Positions 28,011-37,265 of a stretch of DNA of 64,000 nt are shown here, one piece after another. The DNA lies in contig CBDBGT010000005.1 of the NCBI GenBank assembly GCA_965205365.1, positions 310,001-374,000 of the forward strand. The letters run 5' to 3'. The position numbers and the translations under genes are program-made. How positions within the stretch are numbered: the first letter of the stretch is position 1; the number at the start of each line of letters is the position of its first letter. The notes under the pieces are model-generated. The model did not search any database and was not told where the DNA came from. It saw nothing but the letters and a program-made list of their open reading frames with translations. This DNA is from JALZUR01 sp965205365. Its GTDB lineage: Bacteria > Bdellovibrionota > Bdellovibrionia > Bdellovibrionales > UBA1609.

Positions 28011-28270
28011 AAAAAATGGGTTTAAAAAATAGATGTAAGGAGTCTGGACAGTTTATGGTGGAAGCTATTTTATTGATGACTTTATTTCTGGGAATTGCAG
28101 TGGTTTTAAAGAAAAAATTTCATGAAGAAAATATTCTAGGTTTACTTGTGGCAAAACCATGGAGTCAAATATCTGGAATGATGTCACATGGTTCTTGGAA
28201 GCCTGAGCGCTTTAGTCCTTCTGTCCATCCTCAAGGGTCGGTATTAGCAAGAGAGGGTGATCAGAAATGA
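28007..28270 (+). CDS. TadE-like minor pseudopilin
   Basis: This 87-residue protein has a short basic leader (MKKMGLKNRCKESG) and a prepilin-type helix (QFMVEAILLMTLFLGIAVVL). Cleavage after G14 puts glutamate at +5 (QFMVE), the same geometry as in Flp and TadE. The C-terminal half is short and soluble. It overlaps both cpaA (ATGA) and the next gene, as expected for stoichiometric operon members. Confidence 0.75.
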   Translation: MKKMGLKNRCKESGQFMVEAILLMTLFLGIAVVLKKKFHEENILGLLVAKPWSQISGMMSHGSWKPERFSPSVHPQGSVLAREGDQK

Positions 28271-28887
28271 AAAATTTAAAAAGTAAAAAAGATATTTTAA
28301 GAAATCAAGAGGGTATTTTAACCCTTGATTTTATTTTTTCTATTATGGCTATGTATGCTATTAGTATGGTTTTTGCACTTTTAGCTGTGACCCTAATGTT
28401 TTCAACAGTGAGTCAGTATGTTGCGTTTTCAATGTCTAGGGCTCATATTTCAGGACATATTAGTATTGATGATCAGCAGTTGGCCATGGAAGAGCAAAGG
28501 AAAAAAATTATGAGCAGTCCGATTTTTAAAAAACTATTAAAACCAACTAAAGGCAGTTGGTTTCAGTTAGAAACTCAGGGCTTTGCTAGGGAGCATTTTG
28601 GCTTAGAAAATTCATCATATAAAGCTTATGGTGTAAAATTAAAGTTTACCTCTCACCTTCTTAAAAACTTTAGACTGCCATTACTAGGAAGCCCTAGTGA
28701 TGGAGCTACTGGTGATTTTGGAGAGGCGAATATTTATAGTTTTTTGTATAGAGAGCCTACTGTAGAGGAGTGTTTAAATTTTAATAAGGCTAGGTGGACT
28801 GTTCTTAAGGAAAGGTTTCCATATATAAAAAATATGCCTGGCTTTGTGGACCAAGACTATGGGGCTGAAGCGGATAATGGCTGTTGA
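28267..28887 (+). CDS. TadE/TadF-like pseudopilin
   Basis: This 206-residue protein has the leader MKNLKSKKDILRNQEG and the helix ILTLDFIFSIMAMYAISMVF. Cleavage after G16 places an aspartate at +5 (ILTLD) in place of the usual glutamate. A ~160-residue periplasmic domain follows with two cysteines near the end, as in TadF/TadG-type proteins. It starts within the end of the preceding gene. Confidence 0.75.
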   Translation: MKNLKSKKDILRNQEGILTLDFIFSIMAMYAISMVFALLAVTLMFSTVSQYVAFSMSRAHISGHISIDDQQLAMEEQRKKIMSSPIFKKLLKPTKGSWFQLETQGFAREHFGLENSSYKAYGVKLKFTSHLLKNFRLPLLGSPSDGATGDFGEANIYSFLYREPTVEECLNFNKARWTVLKERFPYIKNMPGFVDQDYGAEADNGC

Positions 28888-28988
28888 TTGATTTTACAGT
28901 GTTGCTAAAAAGTTGCGGTTTATGGATTTAAGGCCATAAATAAAACATAAATATTTAAGAAAAATTCCTTAAATGCCGATTTTAAGGG

Positions 28989-29474
28989 GTGGAAAAAGAT
29001 AAAAAAACTCTCTTAAAAAATGAAAAAGGCATGTCTTTGTTTGAGAGCCTTCCTTTAATATTGGTTCTTGCAAGCTTAATAGGATTTTTACTTGGTTTGT
29101 GGGGGATGACACATAAAAGTATTTTGCATTCAATTGCAGCAAGAAATTATGCGTTTCAAAAATTAAATCATAGGGCGAATTTAACGTATTTTGATGACTC
29201 CAATAATACTGATAATGTGAAGCATTCATTTTTAGAAACCGGACTTAGGTTTTTTGCAATAGGCTCGTCGGGTAGTGATAAAAAACTTTATGCGTTTTCA
29301 ACGCCCATGAGGTTTCCAGCTAAAGAATTGGTTAATGAACCGGCTCAATTGCATATAAAAAGAATTTGGGAGAGTGGAAAAGTACCTGTTGGCGCTGAAA
29401 CAACTTTGGGGACTAAGGAGCCGTGGATTATGGTTGCTTATGGAATTTGTTTAAATTCAAACTGTGGGGGATAA
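28989..29474 (+). CDS. TadE/TadF-like pseudopilin
   Basis: The start is GTG 28989 after TTTTAAGGG. The 161-residue product has the leader ending LKNEKG and the helix MSLFESLPLILVLASLIGFL; cleavage after the glycine puts glutamate at +5 (MSLFE). The remainder is a soluble domain ending in CLNSNCGG. It is the third pseudopilin in a row and sits four bases before cpaB. The 100 bases before it carry no gene. Confidence 0.75.
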   Translation: MEKDKKTLLKNEKGMSLFESLPLILVLASLIGFLLGLWGMTHKSILHSIAARNYAFQKLNHRANLTYFDDSNNTDNVKHSFLETGLRFFAIGSSGSDKKLYAFSTPMRFPAKELVNEPAQLHIKRIWESGKVPVGAETTLGTKEPWIMVAYGICLNSNCGG

Positions 29475-29477
29475 CAG

Positions 29478-30293
29478 ATGAATCAAGAAAGTAAAAACTT
29501 ATGGATAGCTGTGATTTTTGCTGTTGTTGCAGCAGGGCTTCTTTATAGTCATATTCAAGAGAAAAACAAGGAAGTGACTAAAAAATATGGAGCTAAAACC
29601 ACAGTTGTTTTTGCGAAAGTAGGCATTAGTGAAATGGCTCCAATTAATGAAACTCAAATTGAACTTAGAGAGATGCCTGTTGAGTTTATTTCTCCAAGCT
29701 CTGTTACAGACCCAAATGAAATTATAGGTATGGTGGCGTTGGTTTCTTTTAAAGCTGGGGAGCAGCTTTTAAGGAATAAAATCACAAAACCTTCACCACT
29801 AACAGGACTTTCTCTTCAAGTTTCTCCAGGAAAAAGAGCCATCACCATACCTGTTGATGACATGAGAGCAGTAGCCAAGCTTTTAAAGCCAGGAGATCGT
29901 ATTGATATTCTTGCAGCGGTGTCAGTTGGTTCAGGTCAAAATAGAAGAAAAGAAGTTAAGCCTATTATGCAGACTGTTCCAATATTAGCTACAGGTGTTC
30001 AAATAGCAAATGAGCTTCCTGTTTTATATGAAAAAAATAGAAAAGGAGACGCTGTTATTATTAAAAATTTAACAAGAAATATAAATTTCAACAGTGTCAC
30101 TATTGAAGCAAGCCCAATAGAGGCTCAAAAAATCTTTTTTATTCTCAATCAAAATCCGAAAAATTTAATGATTATTTTAAGACATCCATCAGATACAGGT
30201 CCGGTTTCAGTTAGAACCACGACTTCGGAGAGTATTTTAGGAAGAAGGCTTCCAGCAAGAGCTAAAAATGCGGCAACAAGGGGCTTTAAGTAA
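29478..30293 (+). CDS. cpaB: Flp pilus assembly protein CpaB/RcpC
   Basis: This 271-residue protein has one N-terminal membrane helix (LWIAVIFAVVAAGLLYSHI) and then the SAF domain (VFAKVGISEMAPINETQIEL). The conserved RcpC/CpaB segment KRAITIPVDDMRAVAKLLKP and GDRIDIL follows. CpaB is a periplasmic partner of the secretin. It lies two bases upstream of cpaC. Confidence 0.92.
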   Translation: MNQESKNLWIAVIFAVVAAGLLYSHIQEKNKEVTKKYGAKTTVVFAKVGISEMAPINETQIELREMPVEFISPSSVTDPNEIIGMVALVSFKAGEQLLRNKITKPSPLTGLSLQVSPGKRAITIPVDDMRAVAKLLKPGDRIDILAAVSVGSGQNRRKEVKPIMQTVPILATGVQIANELPVLYEKNRKGDAVIIKNLTRNINFNSVTIEASPIEAQKIFFILNQNPKNLMIILRHPSDTGPVSVRTTTSESILGRRLPARAKNAATRGFK

Positions 30294-30295
30294 AA

Positions 30296-31801
30296 ATGCT
30301 TAGAATCGTAGTGTTTTTTTTATTATTTTTTAAAATCTTGATAAGCACCTCTTATGGAGAAATTGCCATTGAAGGGGAAACTGAATATATAGATCTTATT
30401 CAGGGTGTTTATGTTGATAAAAAATATGAAGATCTTCCTGATAAATCGTTATTTAGATTTGAAAATCAAAAGTTTAAAAAATATGTAGACCTTATTTATG
30501 ACAATGATAGAAAAGTGATGAGATTTAAGCCGAAACGAAAAGGATCTACAACCATTAGGTTTGTACACAGAAGAGACTCAGATCTTATAATTAAACAGAT
30601 TAAAGTGACCATTCAAAAAAGCAATCTAGATCAAGTTGCAAAAGAAATTAAATCCCTTTTAGGTGGCATTGAAGGTATTGAGATAAAGATTCTTAACAAT
30701 AAAGTTATTGTTGATGGATATATTCTTTTAGCAAAAGATTTAAATAGAATTGCAATGGTTTTACAACATTATAAGGCAGATCAAGTGGTCTCCATTGTTA
30801 GGCTTAGTCCTTTAACTCGGGTAAAAATTGCAGAAAGAATTGAGGCTGAAATAGATGATCCAAATATACATGTAACGGTTATAAATGATCATTTTGTTTT
30901 AGCAGGTAATGAAAGCTATAGCGGTCAGAGTAAAATAGCAGAGGAGTACGCACAAGCGCTTATTTCTGATATTTTATCTAAGCCGGCAGAGAAAAATGGA
31001 AGAGGTGGGTCAATGATTGTGTCTGTAAGAAAACCTAGTAACCCTATTATTAATAATATTGGTTTATTACGTGAGAAGAAGAAGAGTAAAAAAATAATAC
31101 AGATTGTAGTGCATTACGTGGAGTTATCAAAAAGTTATAGTAAAAATTTTAATTTTTCATGGGCTCCAACATTTTCAGATAATGGGAATGTAACTTTAAA
31201 TGGCACCAGTGTAGGTTCTACAAACATTATTAAATCATTGTCGGCAACTATCTCTAATTTATTGCCCAGACTTACTTGGTTAAAAGAGCACGGGCATGCA
31301 AGAATTTTAGACACTATGAATGTAACAACTGAAGAAGGAAAAAAGGGTATAGTAAATTCTGCAAAACAAATATCTAGACTTCAAACAACGGCAGAAGGTG
31401 GAAGCACTCCTCAAATAGTCACAGCGAATATAAAAACAGAAGCCACACCAACTATAGATCCGGCTAAGCGAGACAGTATTAAGCTAGACTTAAATATTGA
31501 AATTGGAGAAATCACGGAAGTTTCTGCAGCTGGTAACACTACGTCGACAAATAAAGTACAGACAGTAATCACAGTTCGTGATAAGCGAAGTGCTGCAATT
31601 GGAGGGTTTTTAAGAAGCACTTCAAGTACTGGTTACAACAGGTCACCTGCTAGCGGTGAAAATATTCTTTTTAGGATGGGAGCTTCAAAAAATTTAGTAA
31701 GAGCTCAAAGTCAATTTGTTATTTTTGTAACTCCGATTATTAAATATAATGCCAGTCAGGGTATTGATCGTATAAAACATAAGTTTAGATTAGATAAATA
31801 G
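30296..31801 (+). CDS. cpaC: Tad pilus secretin CpaC/RcpA
   Basis: This is the outer-membrane channel for the Flp pilus. It has a signal peptide (MLRIVVFFLLFFKILISTSY), an N-terminal pilus-specific domain, a BON-like domain (~107-170, IKILNNKVIVDGYILLAKDL), and the secretin core at the C-terminal half, with NLLPRLTWLKEHGHARILDT and the family region RDKRSAAIGGFLR. The length of 501 residues is usual. It follows cpaB without a gap and precedes the ATPase gene by 87 bases. Confidence 0.93.
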   Translation: MLRIVVFFLLFFKILISTSYGEIAIEGETEYIDLIQGVYVDKKYEDLPDKSLFRFENQKFKKYVDLIYDNDRKVMRFKPKRKGSTTIRFVHRRDSDLIIKQIKVTIQKSNLDQVAKEIKSLLGGIEGIEIKILNNKVIVDGYILLAKDLNRIAMVLQHYKADQVVSIVRLSPLTRVKIAERIEAEIDDPNIHVTVINDHFVLAGNESYSGQSKIAEEYAQALISDILSKPAEKNGRGGSMIVSVRKPSNPIINNIGLLREKKKSKKIIQIVVHYVELSKSYSKNFNFSWAPTFSDNGNVTLNGTSVGSTNIIKSLSATISNLLPRLTWLKEHGHARILDTMNVTTEEGKKGIVNSAKQISRLQTTAEGGSTPQIVTANIKTEATPTIDPAKRDSIKLDLNIEIGEITEVSAAGNTTSTNKVQTVITVRDKRSAAIGGFLRSTSSTGYNRSPASGENILFRMGASKNLVRAQSQFVIFVTPIIKYNASQGIDRIKHKFRLDK

Positions 31802-31888
31802 ACGGGTAAGAATAAAGCTTTTTTTTTAAAGTCTTAAGTCTAGTCTAAAAATCATTTACTAATAGACTAAAAAATCCGATGAGATCTT

Positions 31889-34147
31889 GTGAGTATAGCA
31901 AAGAATTGTCATCTTATTTCAGTGACCAGTGGTAAAGGTGGGGTTGGAAAATCTATTTTTTCTACTAATTTATCTGTGGCTTTGAGGGTGGAGTTTAAAC
32001 TTCCAGTGCTTTTAATTGATTTAGATATGAATTCTTGTGGAGATCAAAGTATTTTATTGGGAGTTAAGCCTAATAAATCAATTATGGATCTTGCAAAATC
32101 TAAGCAGTCATTATCTGAACAAACTTTTGATCAGTTTAGAGTTAAACACAGTTCTAATATTCATTATTTAGCAGCTGTTAGTGATCCATCACAAAATTTA
32201 ACATTGGATGCAAGTATTTTTAGTCAACAGATTTCAATGATCAGTCAATTTTATAAATATATTATTATAGATCTTGGAAGTAATATAGAGGCTTTACAGG
32301 CAAAGGCCTTAGAGCTTTCAAGTGTGGCTTTAACTTTAACCACTCCAGATGTTTTAACTGTAAACCAGACTAAGAAATTTTTAAATAAGATGGTTGCAGA
32401 AACTTTTCCAATTGAACTTTTTAAAATTATTGTTAACAAGGCATCTTCATCAAGTTTAAGGCCTGATGCCATTGCAAAAACTTTGAGTTTACCTGTAAAT
32501 GGAGTTATTCCAAGTGACGATGCTGCTGTTATAAATTCTTTAAATAAGATGCAGCCTTTTGTACAAACTTCTTTTCGTTCACCAATATCTACTGCATATT
32601 TTAATTTAATTAGAAAAATAACAGGTGGTCAGTTAGATATGTCTAGAGCCATCTTTCACAATAAAAAATCTAAAACAGAAGAAAAGCTAGATGTTGGCAG
32701 TGCACAATCAAACCCTATGGATTCTAATATTCAACTAAAGGTTCAAATTCATAATCAATTGATTAAGGAAATGGATTTAAAAAAAGATGTTGGGGCTATT
32801 CAACAAGATCCTCAGAAAGAAAAAGAACTTAGGCAAAAAACACAGCTCATAGTTACTAAAATTTTAGATAAGAAAGCTTTAAATTTTGGGCGAGATGAAA
32901 GGTCTAAAATAATCAAAGATATTTTAGATGAGGCTTTAGGGTTAGGGGCTTTAGAAAAACTCCTTTCTGATGATACGGTTTCTGAGATTATGGTCAATGG
33001 GGCAGAAAAAATATTTGTGGAAAAGAGTGGGCGTATTCAACTTAGTAAATCAAGATTTACATCTAATCAACAGCTTCGAAATGTAATAGAAAGAATCGTA
33101 ACACCCATAGGTAGAAGGATTGATGAAAAAACCCCTTATTGTGATGCTAGGTTAGTTGATGGTAGTCGTGTGAATGCTATTATTGAGCCCTTAGCAATTG
33201 ATGGGCCATCATTAACAATTAGAAAATTTTCAAAAGATGAAATTACACATAAAAACTATTTAGAGTGGGAGTCTATGACTCAGCCAATGATAGATTTTTT
33301 AAGAATATGTGTAGAACAAGGGTTAAATATAATTATTTCAGGTGGAACGGGTTCGGGTAAAACAACACTGCTTAATACAATGTCGAGTTTTATACCTGCA
33401 AATGAGAGAATTGTTACAGTTGAGGATGCTGCAGAGTTACAGCTTAAACAAGAGCATGTTGTTAGATTAGAAACTCGATTAGCAAACATGGAAGGTGGAG
33501 GAGAGATTTCTATTAGGGATTTAGTAAAGAATTCTTTAAGAATGAGACCAGATAGAGTCATTGTTGGGGAGTGTCGTGATGGGGCGGCGTTGGATATGCT
33601 TCAAGCAATGAATACAGGTCATGATGGATCAATGACCACAGTTCATGCCAATACCCCTAAAGAAGCAATTGGGCGACTTGAAACACTTTGTTTAATGGCG
33701 GGTATGGAGTTACCAGCAAAAGCAATTCGAGAACAAATTGCAGGGGCTGTAAATTTATTTGTACAAATTGGTAGGTTAAGTGATGGAAGTAGAAAAATAA
33801 AATACATAACAGAAGTGGGTGTTTTTAGAGGTGAAGTTATTGAGCTTCAGGATATTTTTATTTTTAAAGAAGACGGTTTTGATAAAAATCGTAAAATTCA
33901 GGGTTCATTTAAGTGGACAGGGAATATGCCAAAATGTGTTGAAGCTTTTGAAAAAAAGGGCGTAGCAATTCCAAGATCAATTTTTTCAGCAAGTGTTGAG
34001 AGTCAGCCTATTAAAAAAAGTACCGCTATTGGAGTTCAAAGACCGGGTGTTTCTAGGCTTAGACCAAGAGCAGTTGAGAATAAAGGGCCGTCTTCAATGA
34101 AGGTTACTAAAAAGCCACCTATTAAAAAAGTTAGTGGAGGAAATTAG
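31889..34147 (+). CDS. fused TadZ/CpaE-TadA/CpaF: ParA-like ATPase joined to pilus assembly ATPase
   Basis: This single 752-residue frame from GTG 31889 covers two normally separate Tad proteins. Residues 1-~255 are a ParA/MinD-type ATPase with deviant Walker A SVTSGKGGVGKSIFSTNLSV and Walker B LLIDLDMN, corresponding to the polar localisation factor CpaE/TadZ. After a linker, residues ~300-700 are the CpaF/TadA secretion ATPase: ILDEALGLGALEKLLSDD and VSEIMVNG, Walker A ISGGTGSGKTTLLNT (~484-497), RMRPDRVIVGECRDGAALDM and GHDGSMTTVHAN. No stop or frameshift separates the halves. The basic C-terminal tail is rich in Lys and Pro. Confidence 0.93.
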   Translation: MSIAKNCHLISVTSGKGGVGKSIFSTNLSVALRVEFKLPVLLIDLDMNSCGDQSILLGVKPNKSIMDLAKSKQSLSEQTFDQFRVKHSSNIHYLAAVSDPSQNLTLDASIFSQQISMISQFYKYIIIDLGSNIEALQAKALELSSVALTLTTPDVLTVNQTKKFLNKMVAETFPIELFKIIVNKASSSSLRPDAIAKTLSLPVNGVIPSDDAAVINSLNKMQPFVQTSFRSPISTAYFNLIRKITGGQLDMSRAIFHNKKSKTEEKLDVGSAQSNPMDSNIQLKVQIHNQLIKEMDLKKDVGAIQQDPQKEKELRQKTQLIVTKILDKKALNFGRDERSKIIKDILDEALGLGALEKLLSDDTVSEIMVNGAEKIFVEKSGRIQLSKSRFTSNQQLRNVIERIVTPIGRRIDEKTPYCDARLVDGSRVNAIIEPLAIDGPSLTIRKFSKDEITHKNYLEWESMTQPMIDFLRICVEQGLNIIISGGTGSGKTTLLNTMSSFIPANERIVTVEDAAELQLKQEHVVRLETRLANMEGGGEISIRDLVKNSLRMRPDRVIVGECRDGAALDMLQAMNTGHDGSMTTVHANTPKEAIGRLETLCLMAGMELPAKAIREQIAGAVNLFVQIGRLSDGSRKIKYITEVGVFRGEVIELQDIFIFKEDGFDKNRKIQGSFKWTGNMPKCVEAFEKKGVAIPRSIFSASVESQPIKKSTAIGVQRPGVSRLRPRAVENKGPSSMKVTKKPPIKKVSGGN

Positions 34148-34149
34148 GA

Positions 34150-35049
34150 ATGGAAGCAGTAGTATCATTTATAGGCCCTTATGTACAAGATACTTGGGTT
34201 ATTATGATTTTAACTATGATTTGTGTTTTTATTTCAGCATTTTTTGGTTGGACTTATGTAATTGATTTTATGAAAGCTACAGCTTGGGCAAATAAAGATG
34301 AAATTAAAAGAAAGCTTGATTTAATCTATGTTAATGTTGAAGAGAAAAAACTATCTATATTTTTAATTATGATAAGTTACGGTTTAGGTGGAGCATTTTT
34401 TCTTGTATTTCTCCCTAATATTATAGCGGGTTTAATTATGGGTGGGATTGTGGTTTTTGTAGGGTTAAAAGCCCCTCTTATTATTATTGAATCTTTGTAT
34501 CAAAAAAGGTGTCAAAAAGTTGTTGATCAAATGCTTGATGGAATGACTATTATGGCAAACGGAACCAAGGCAGGCAATCCACCATCAGTGGCAATGGGTA
34601 GAGTCATTGAAAATATTAAAGGACCGTTATCTCAGGAGTTTAATTTGGTGAGGAATAAAGAGCACCTTGGAATGAGTTTTGAGGATGCATTAGTTGAAAT
34701 GAGTGAGCGCGTTCCAATGCCTGATGTTCAGATGTTTGTGATGTCTGTAAATATTTTAAAAGAAACAGGTGGAAAAATTGATCAAACTTTTGAAACCATA
34801 AACAGTGTTATTAGAGAAAGGCAAAAATTAGAAAAAAAAATATCTGCTATGACATCTCAGGGAATAACTCAGGGGATCATTATAACAGCAATTCCATTTG
34901 TCCTACTAATATTTTTTTGGTTTTCAGATAGAAAAGCTGTGGAGCCTATGTTTACAACAACAATGGGACTTATGATTTTAGGTGGAATATTTACTTTACA
35001 AATTATTGGTGGGCTTATGATAAAAAAAATTGTAACAATAAAGGTATGA
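34150..35049 (+). CDS. tadB: Tad inner-membrane platform protein (T2SSF domain)
   Basis: This 299-residue protein has two N-terminal helices, a T2SSF cytoplasmic domain (LDGMTIMANGTKAGNPPSVA, then EDALVEMSERVPMPDVQMFV), and two C-terminal helices. It is the platform against which the pilus ATPase works. Most Tad loci encode two such proteins, TadB and TadC; only one lies here, so either one protein does both jobs or the partner gene is elsewhere. It overlaps the RHS gene by four bases. Confidence 0.88.
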   Translation: MEAVVSFIGPYVQDTWVIMILTMICVFISAFFGWTYVIDFMKATAWANKDEIKRKLDLIYVNVEEKKLSIFLIMISYGLGGAFFLVFLPNIIAGLIMGGIVVFVGLKAPLIIIESLYQKRCQKVVDQMLDGMTIMANGTKAGNPPSVAMGRVIENIKGPLSQEFNLVRNKEHLGMSFEDALVEMSERVPMPDVQMFVMSVNILKETGGKIDQTFETINSVIRERQKLEKKISAMTSQGITQGIIITAIPFVLLIFFWFSDRKAVEPMFTTTMGLMILGGIFTLQIIGGLMIKKIVTIKV

Positions 35050-36719
35050 TAATGAAGTGGTTGTTTTTAGCTATAATGTTGGTTTTTTCTACGAATGTAT
35101 TAGCTTTTGTAGATATGAAAAATGCAAATTTTTCTGATTCATGGATAGACTATCGATCTAATGGAACGGGCTATCAATTAAAAATTCAAAGAACTTACAA
35201 TTCAAGATCTACATATGATGGACTTTTTGGTTTTGGTTGGTGCTCTGATATTGAAACAAGATTGGAGATCATGCCAGACTCTAGTTTAAAAGTAATTGAG
35301 TGTGGAGGCGGGCAAGAAGTTTCATTTATTAATAATAAAAAATTAAAGGGTTTTGAACTTAGTAAGTACATTAAAAAACTTGTTGCTTTATCTAAGCAAG
35401 TAAATCCAAGGCTTAAAAAGCCTTATTTAAAAAGATTAAAAAAAGACTTAGAAGACAATCAGTATTTAAGAGAAGCACTTGCTAAAAAACTTGGTATAAA
35501 AGGTAGGATTGAAAACAATTCAACTTTTTTTGCAAGAGGCAGAGGGGGTGAGAAAATTGTTTTTAAAGGGGGTTTTTATACAAGAACTTTGTCAGATGGA
35601 AATTTTCAAAAATTTAATTCTTCTGGAAAATTAGTGAGCTTATTTGATAGAAATTCAAATTATTTAAGGCTTTTGTATAATAAGAAAAACCAACTCATGC
35701 AGATGAGTGATAATAACGGTAAAAGATTGGACTTTAAGTACAATCTTAATAATAAGATTACAAAGATTAAAACTCCAGAGAAAAATATACTAAAATATTT
35801 TTATTTAGGGCAAGATTTGAGTAAAGTTATAAATGCTTGGAAGGTGCCGTATTTGTATAAATATGATTCTTTACACAATTTAACAGAAATAGTTTTTTCA
35901 GATAAATCGAGTAAGAAAATTTCATATAATAAAGACAAGGATTTGGTTGTGGGATTTCGAAATAGAAACTCTTGTGAAGAAAGTTATGTTTATGAAGGGA
36001 GTAAAGATAATCCAAGAAATCATTATTGGAGCACTGTAGAAAAAAAGTGTAATGGTAAGATAACAAATAAATCAAAATATGAATTTTGGCATAGAAAAAA
36101 ATCTGATGGAACAGGGAAATATTTATATAGAGTATTGTCTCAAAATAATAAAAATATTGTGGATGTAACATATCATGATATTTTTGGAAAACCACTTACC
36201 ATAAACGAAAATAAGAAAAGAACATGGTTTAAATATAACCAGATGGGGTTAATGGCAGAAAAAAGAACACCCACAGAGAAGAACATATATAAATATGATA
36301 AGGTTTGTTATAAAGTTAATCTTATTACTCAAAAAGAATACGGGGATATTAGAAAAAGAACTCGGGTAACGTATAAAAAATCAACGAAATTTGTATATGA
36401 TAGGCCTAAATGTGATTTGATTTATGCGGCTAATTCAAAAGGAGTTAAAGTAAAAGTTGAGTATGACAGGTTTGGAAGGATTAACAAACTTATTGATAAA
36501 TCCCAAAAATTTATAAAGCTTTTTTATAGTAAAGTTCATGGAAAGCCAAATCATATTGTTCACCCAGAGTTAGGCTCAGTAAAAGTTACTTATAATGATA
36601 AGGGTGAAATGGAAAACGTTAAAAGCGCTAAAGGAGCAGAGGTGGCCACTCAAGTAGCAACTATATTTAATAATCTCTTAAAAGTAGTGGCACCAGCAAC
36701 ATCGGGGTTGAACATATGA
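35046..36719 (+). CDS. exported RHS/YD-repeat protein at the end of the Tad operon (Bd0109-like position)
   Basis: This 557-residue protein has a signal peptide (MIMKWLFLAIMLVFSTNVLA) and the N-terminal RHS signature (YQLKIQRTYNSRSTYDGLFG followed by FGWCSD, DUF6531-like). Several YD-type repeats follow (YDSLHNLTEIVFSDKS, YDRFGRINKLIDKS, YNDKGEMENVKS). There is no long toxin domain and no core RHS ending motif, so it is short for an RHS toxin and more like a wall-associated YD-repeat protein. Its start overlaps tadB (ATGA) and its end overlaps the next small gene. In Bdellovibrio bacteriovorus, Bd0109 in the hit locus next to the Flp pilus genes is, from memory, this kind of protein. Confidence 0.82.
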   Translation: MIMKWLFLAIMLVFSTNVLAFVDMKNANFSDSWIDYRSNGTGYQLKIQRTYNSRSTYDGLFGFGWCSDIETRLEIMPDSSLKVIECGGGQEVSFINNKKLKGFELSKYIKKLVALSKQVNPRLKKPYLKRLKKDLEDNQYLREALAKKLGIKGRIENNSTFFARGRGGEKIVFKGGFYTRTLSDGNFQKFNSSGKLVSLFDRNSNYLRLLYNKKNQLMQMSDNNGKRLDFKYNLNNKITKIKTPEKNILKYFYLGQDLSKVINAWKVPYLYKYDSLHNLTEIVFSDKSSKKISYNKDKDLVVGFRNRNSCEESYVYEGSKDNPRNHYWSTVEKKCNGKITNKSKYEFWHRKKSDGTGKYLYRVLSQNNKNIVDVTYHDIFGKPLTINENKKRTWFKYNQMGLMAEKRTPTEKNIYKYDKVCYKVNLITQKEYGDIRKRTRVTYKKSTKFVYDRPKCDLIYAANSKGVKVKVEYDRFGRINKLIDKSQKFIKLFYSKVHGKPNHIVHPELGSVKVTYNDKGEMENVKSAKGAEVATQVATIFNNLLKVVAPATSGLNI

Positions 36720-37003
36720 AAATTTTAAAAATAAATATAGGAATTATTTTGATTTTATTAATATGTTTTATTTCGGTAAATACGTTTTCTGTTCTTATGT
36801 CTATGCCGGAAGAAAAAGATGTTAAATCTGATGAAAACTCAGTTTTGCCTCCCATTGGCACGTTAGATTGTGAGGGGTGTTTTAAGGCACTTAAAACAGG
36901 TGCTAATATATGGGATCTAGAATTAATAGAGTATCATAAAAGGCAGATTCTTGGAAAAGATAAGGATTTAGAAGGAGCTGAGCAGGCTATTGGAGAGGAA
37001 TAA
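36716..37003 (+). CDS. small exported protein, candidate Bd0108-like hit-locus product
   Basis: This 95-residue protein has an N-terminal hydrophobic segment (INIGIILILLICFISVNTFS) and a short acidic mature part with a CEGC motif (LDCEGCFKALKTG). It overlaps the RHS gene by four bases (ATGA), so the two are translationally coupled. Size, export signal and position after an RHS-like gene at the end of a Tad operon match Bd0108 of the Bdellovibrio hit locus as I recall it. I cannot check sequence similarity, so this is a synteny argument only. Confidence 0.6.
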   Translation: MKILKINIGIILILLICFISVNTFSVLMSMPEEKDVKSDENSVLPPIGTLDCEGCFKALKTGANIWDLELIEYHKRQILGKDKDLEGAEQAIGEE

Positions 37004-37265
37004 TTTTTCATTGCTTAAGAAAGAGAGAAGGGTTGTTGTAAGGGTCTCATTATGAGAGGGAAATAAGTGGTGCTCATCTTCAAATAAATGAGCTTTGAAC
37101 CTAGATATAGATTAAAGTTTAAGTAAATTAATAAGGATGCCGATAAGTAGGGTAATAAGGAATGTTGCTATAGTATTTTATTACAAGGAGATTACTAGGG
37201 TTAAGTTTGATTTTAATTTAAGGTGTGGAGGAGTGATTCGTATAAAGTTTTTTTGGGGGTAGGGT
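37004..37265. other. intergenic region with sigma-28-like motifs
   Basis: This 262-base gap lies between two small exported-protein genes. It contains TAAAGTTT (37113-37120) and GCCGATAA (37139-37146), both identical to the enteric sigma-28 half-sites, but 18 bases apart instead of about 11. No terminator hairpin was recognised. Confidence 0.35.

Noticed and set aside
35046..36719. RHS polymorphic toxin with an immunity gene
   Set aside because: No C-terminal toxin domain and no core RHS ending motif are visible, and the next gene encodes an exported protein unlike a cytosolic immunity protein.
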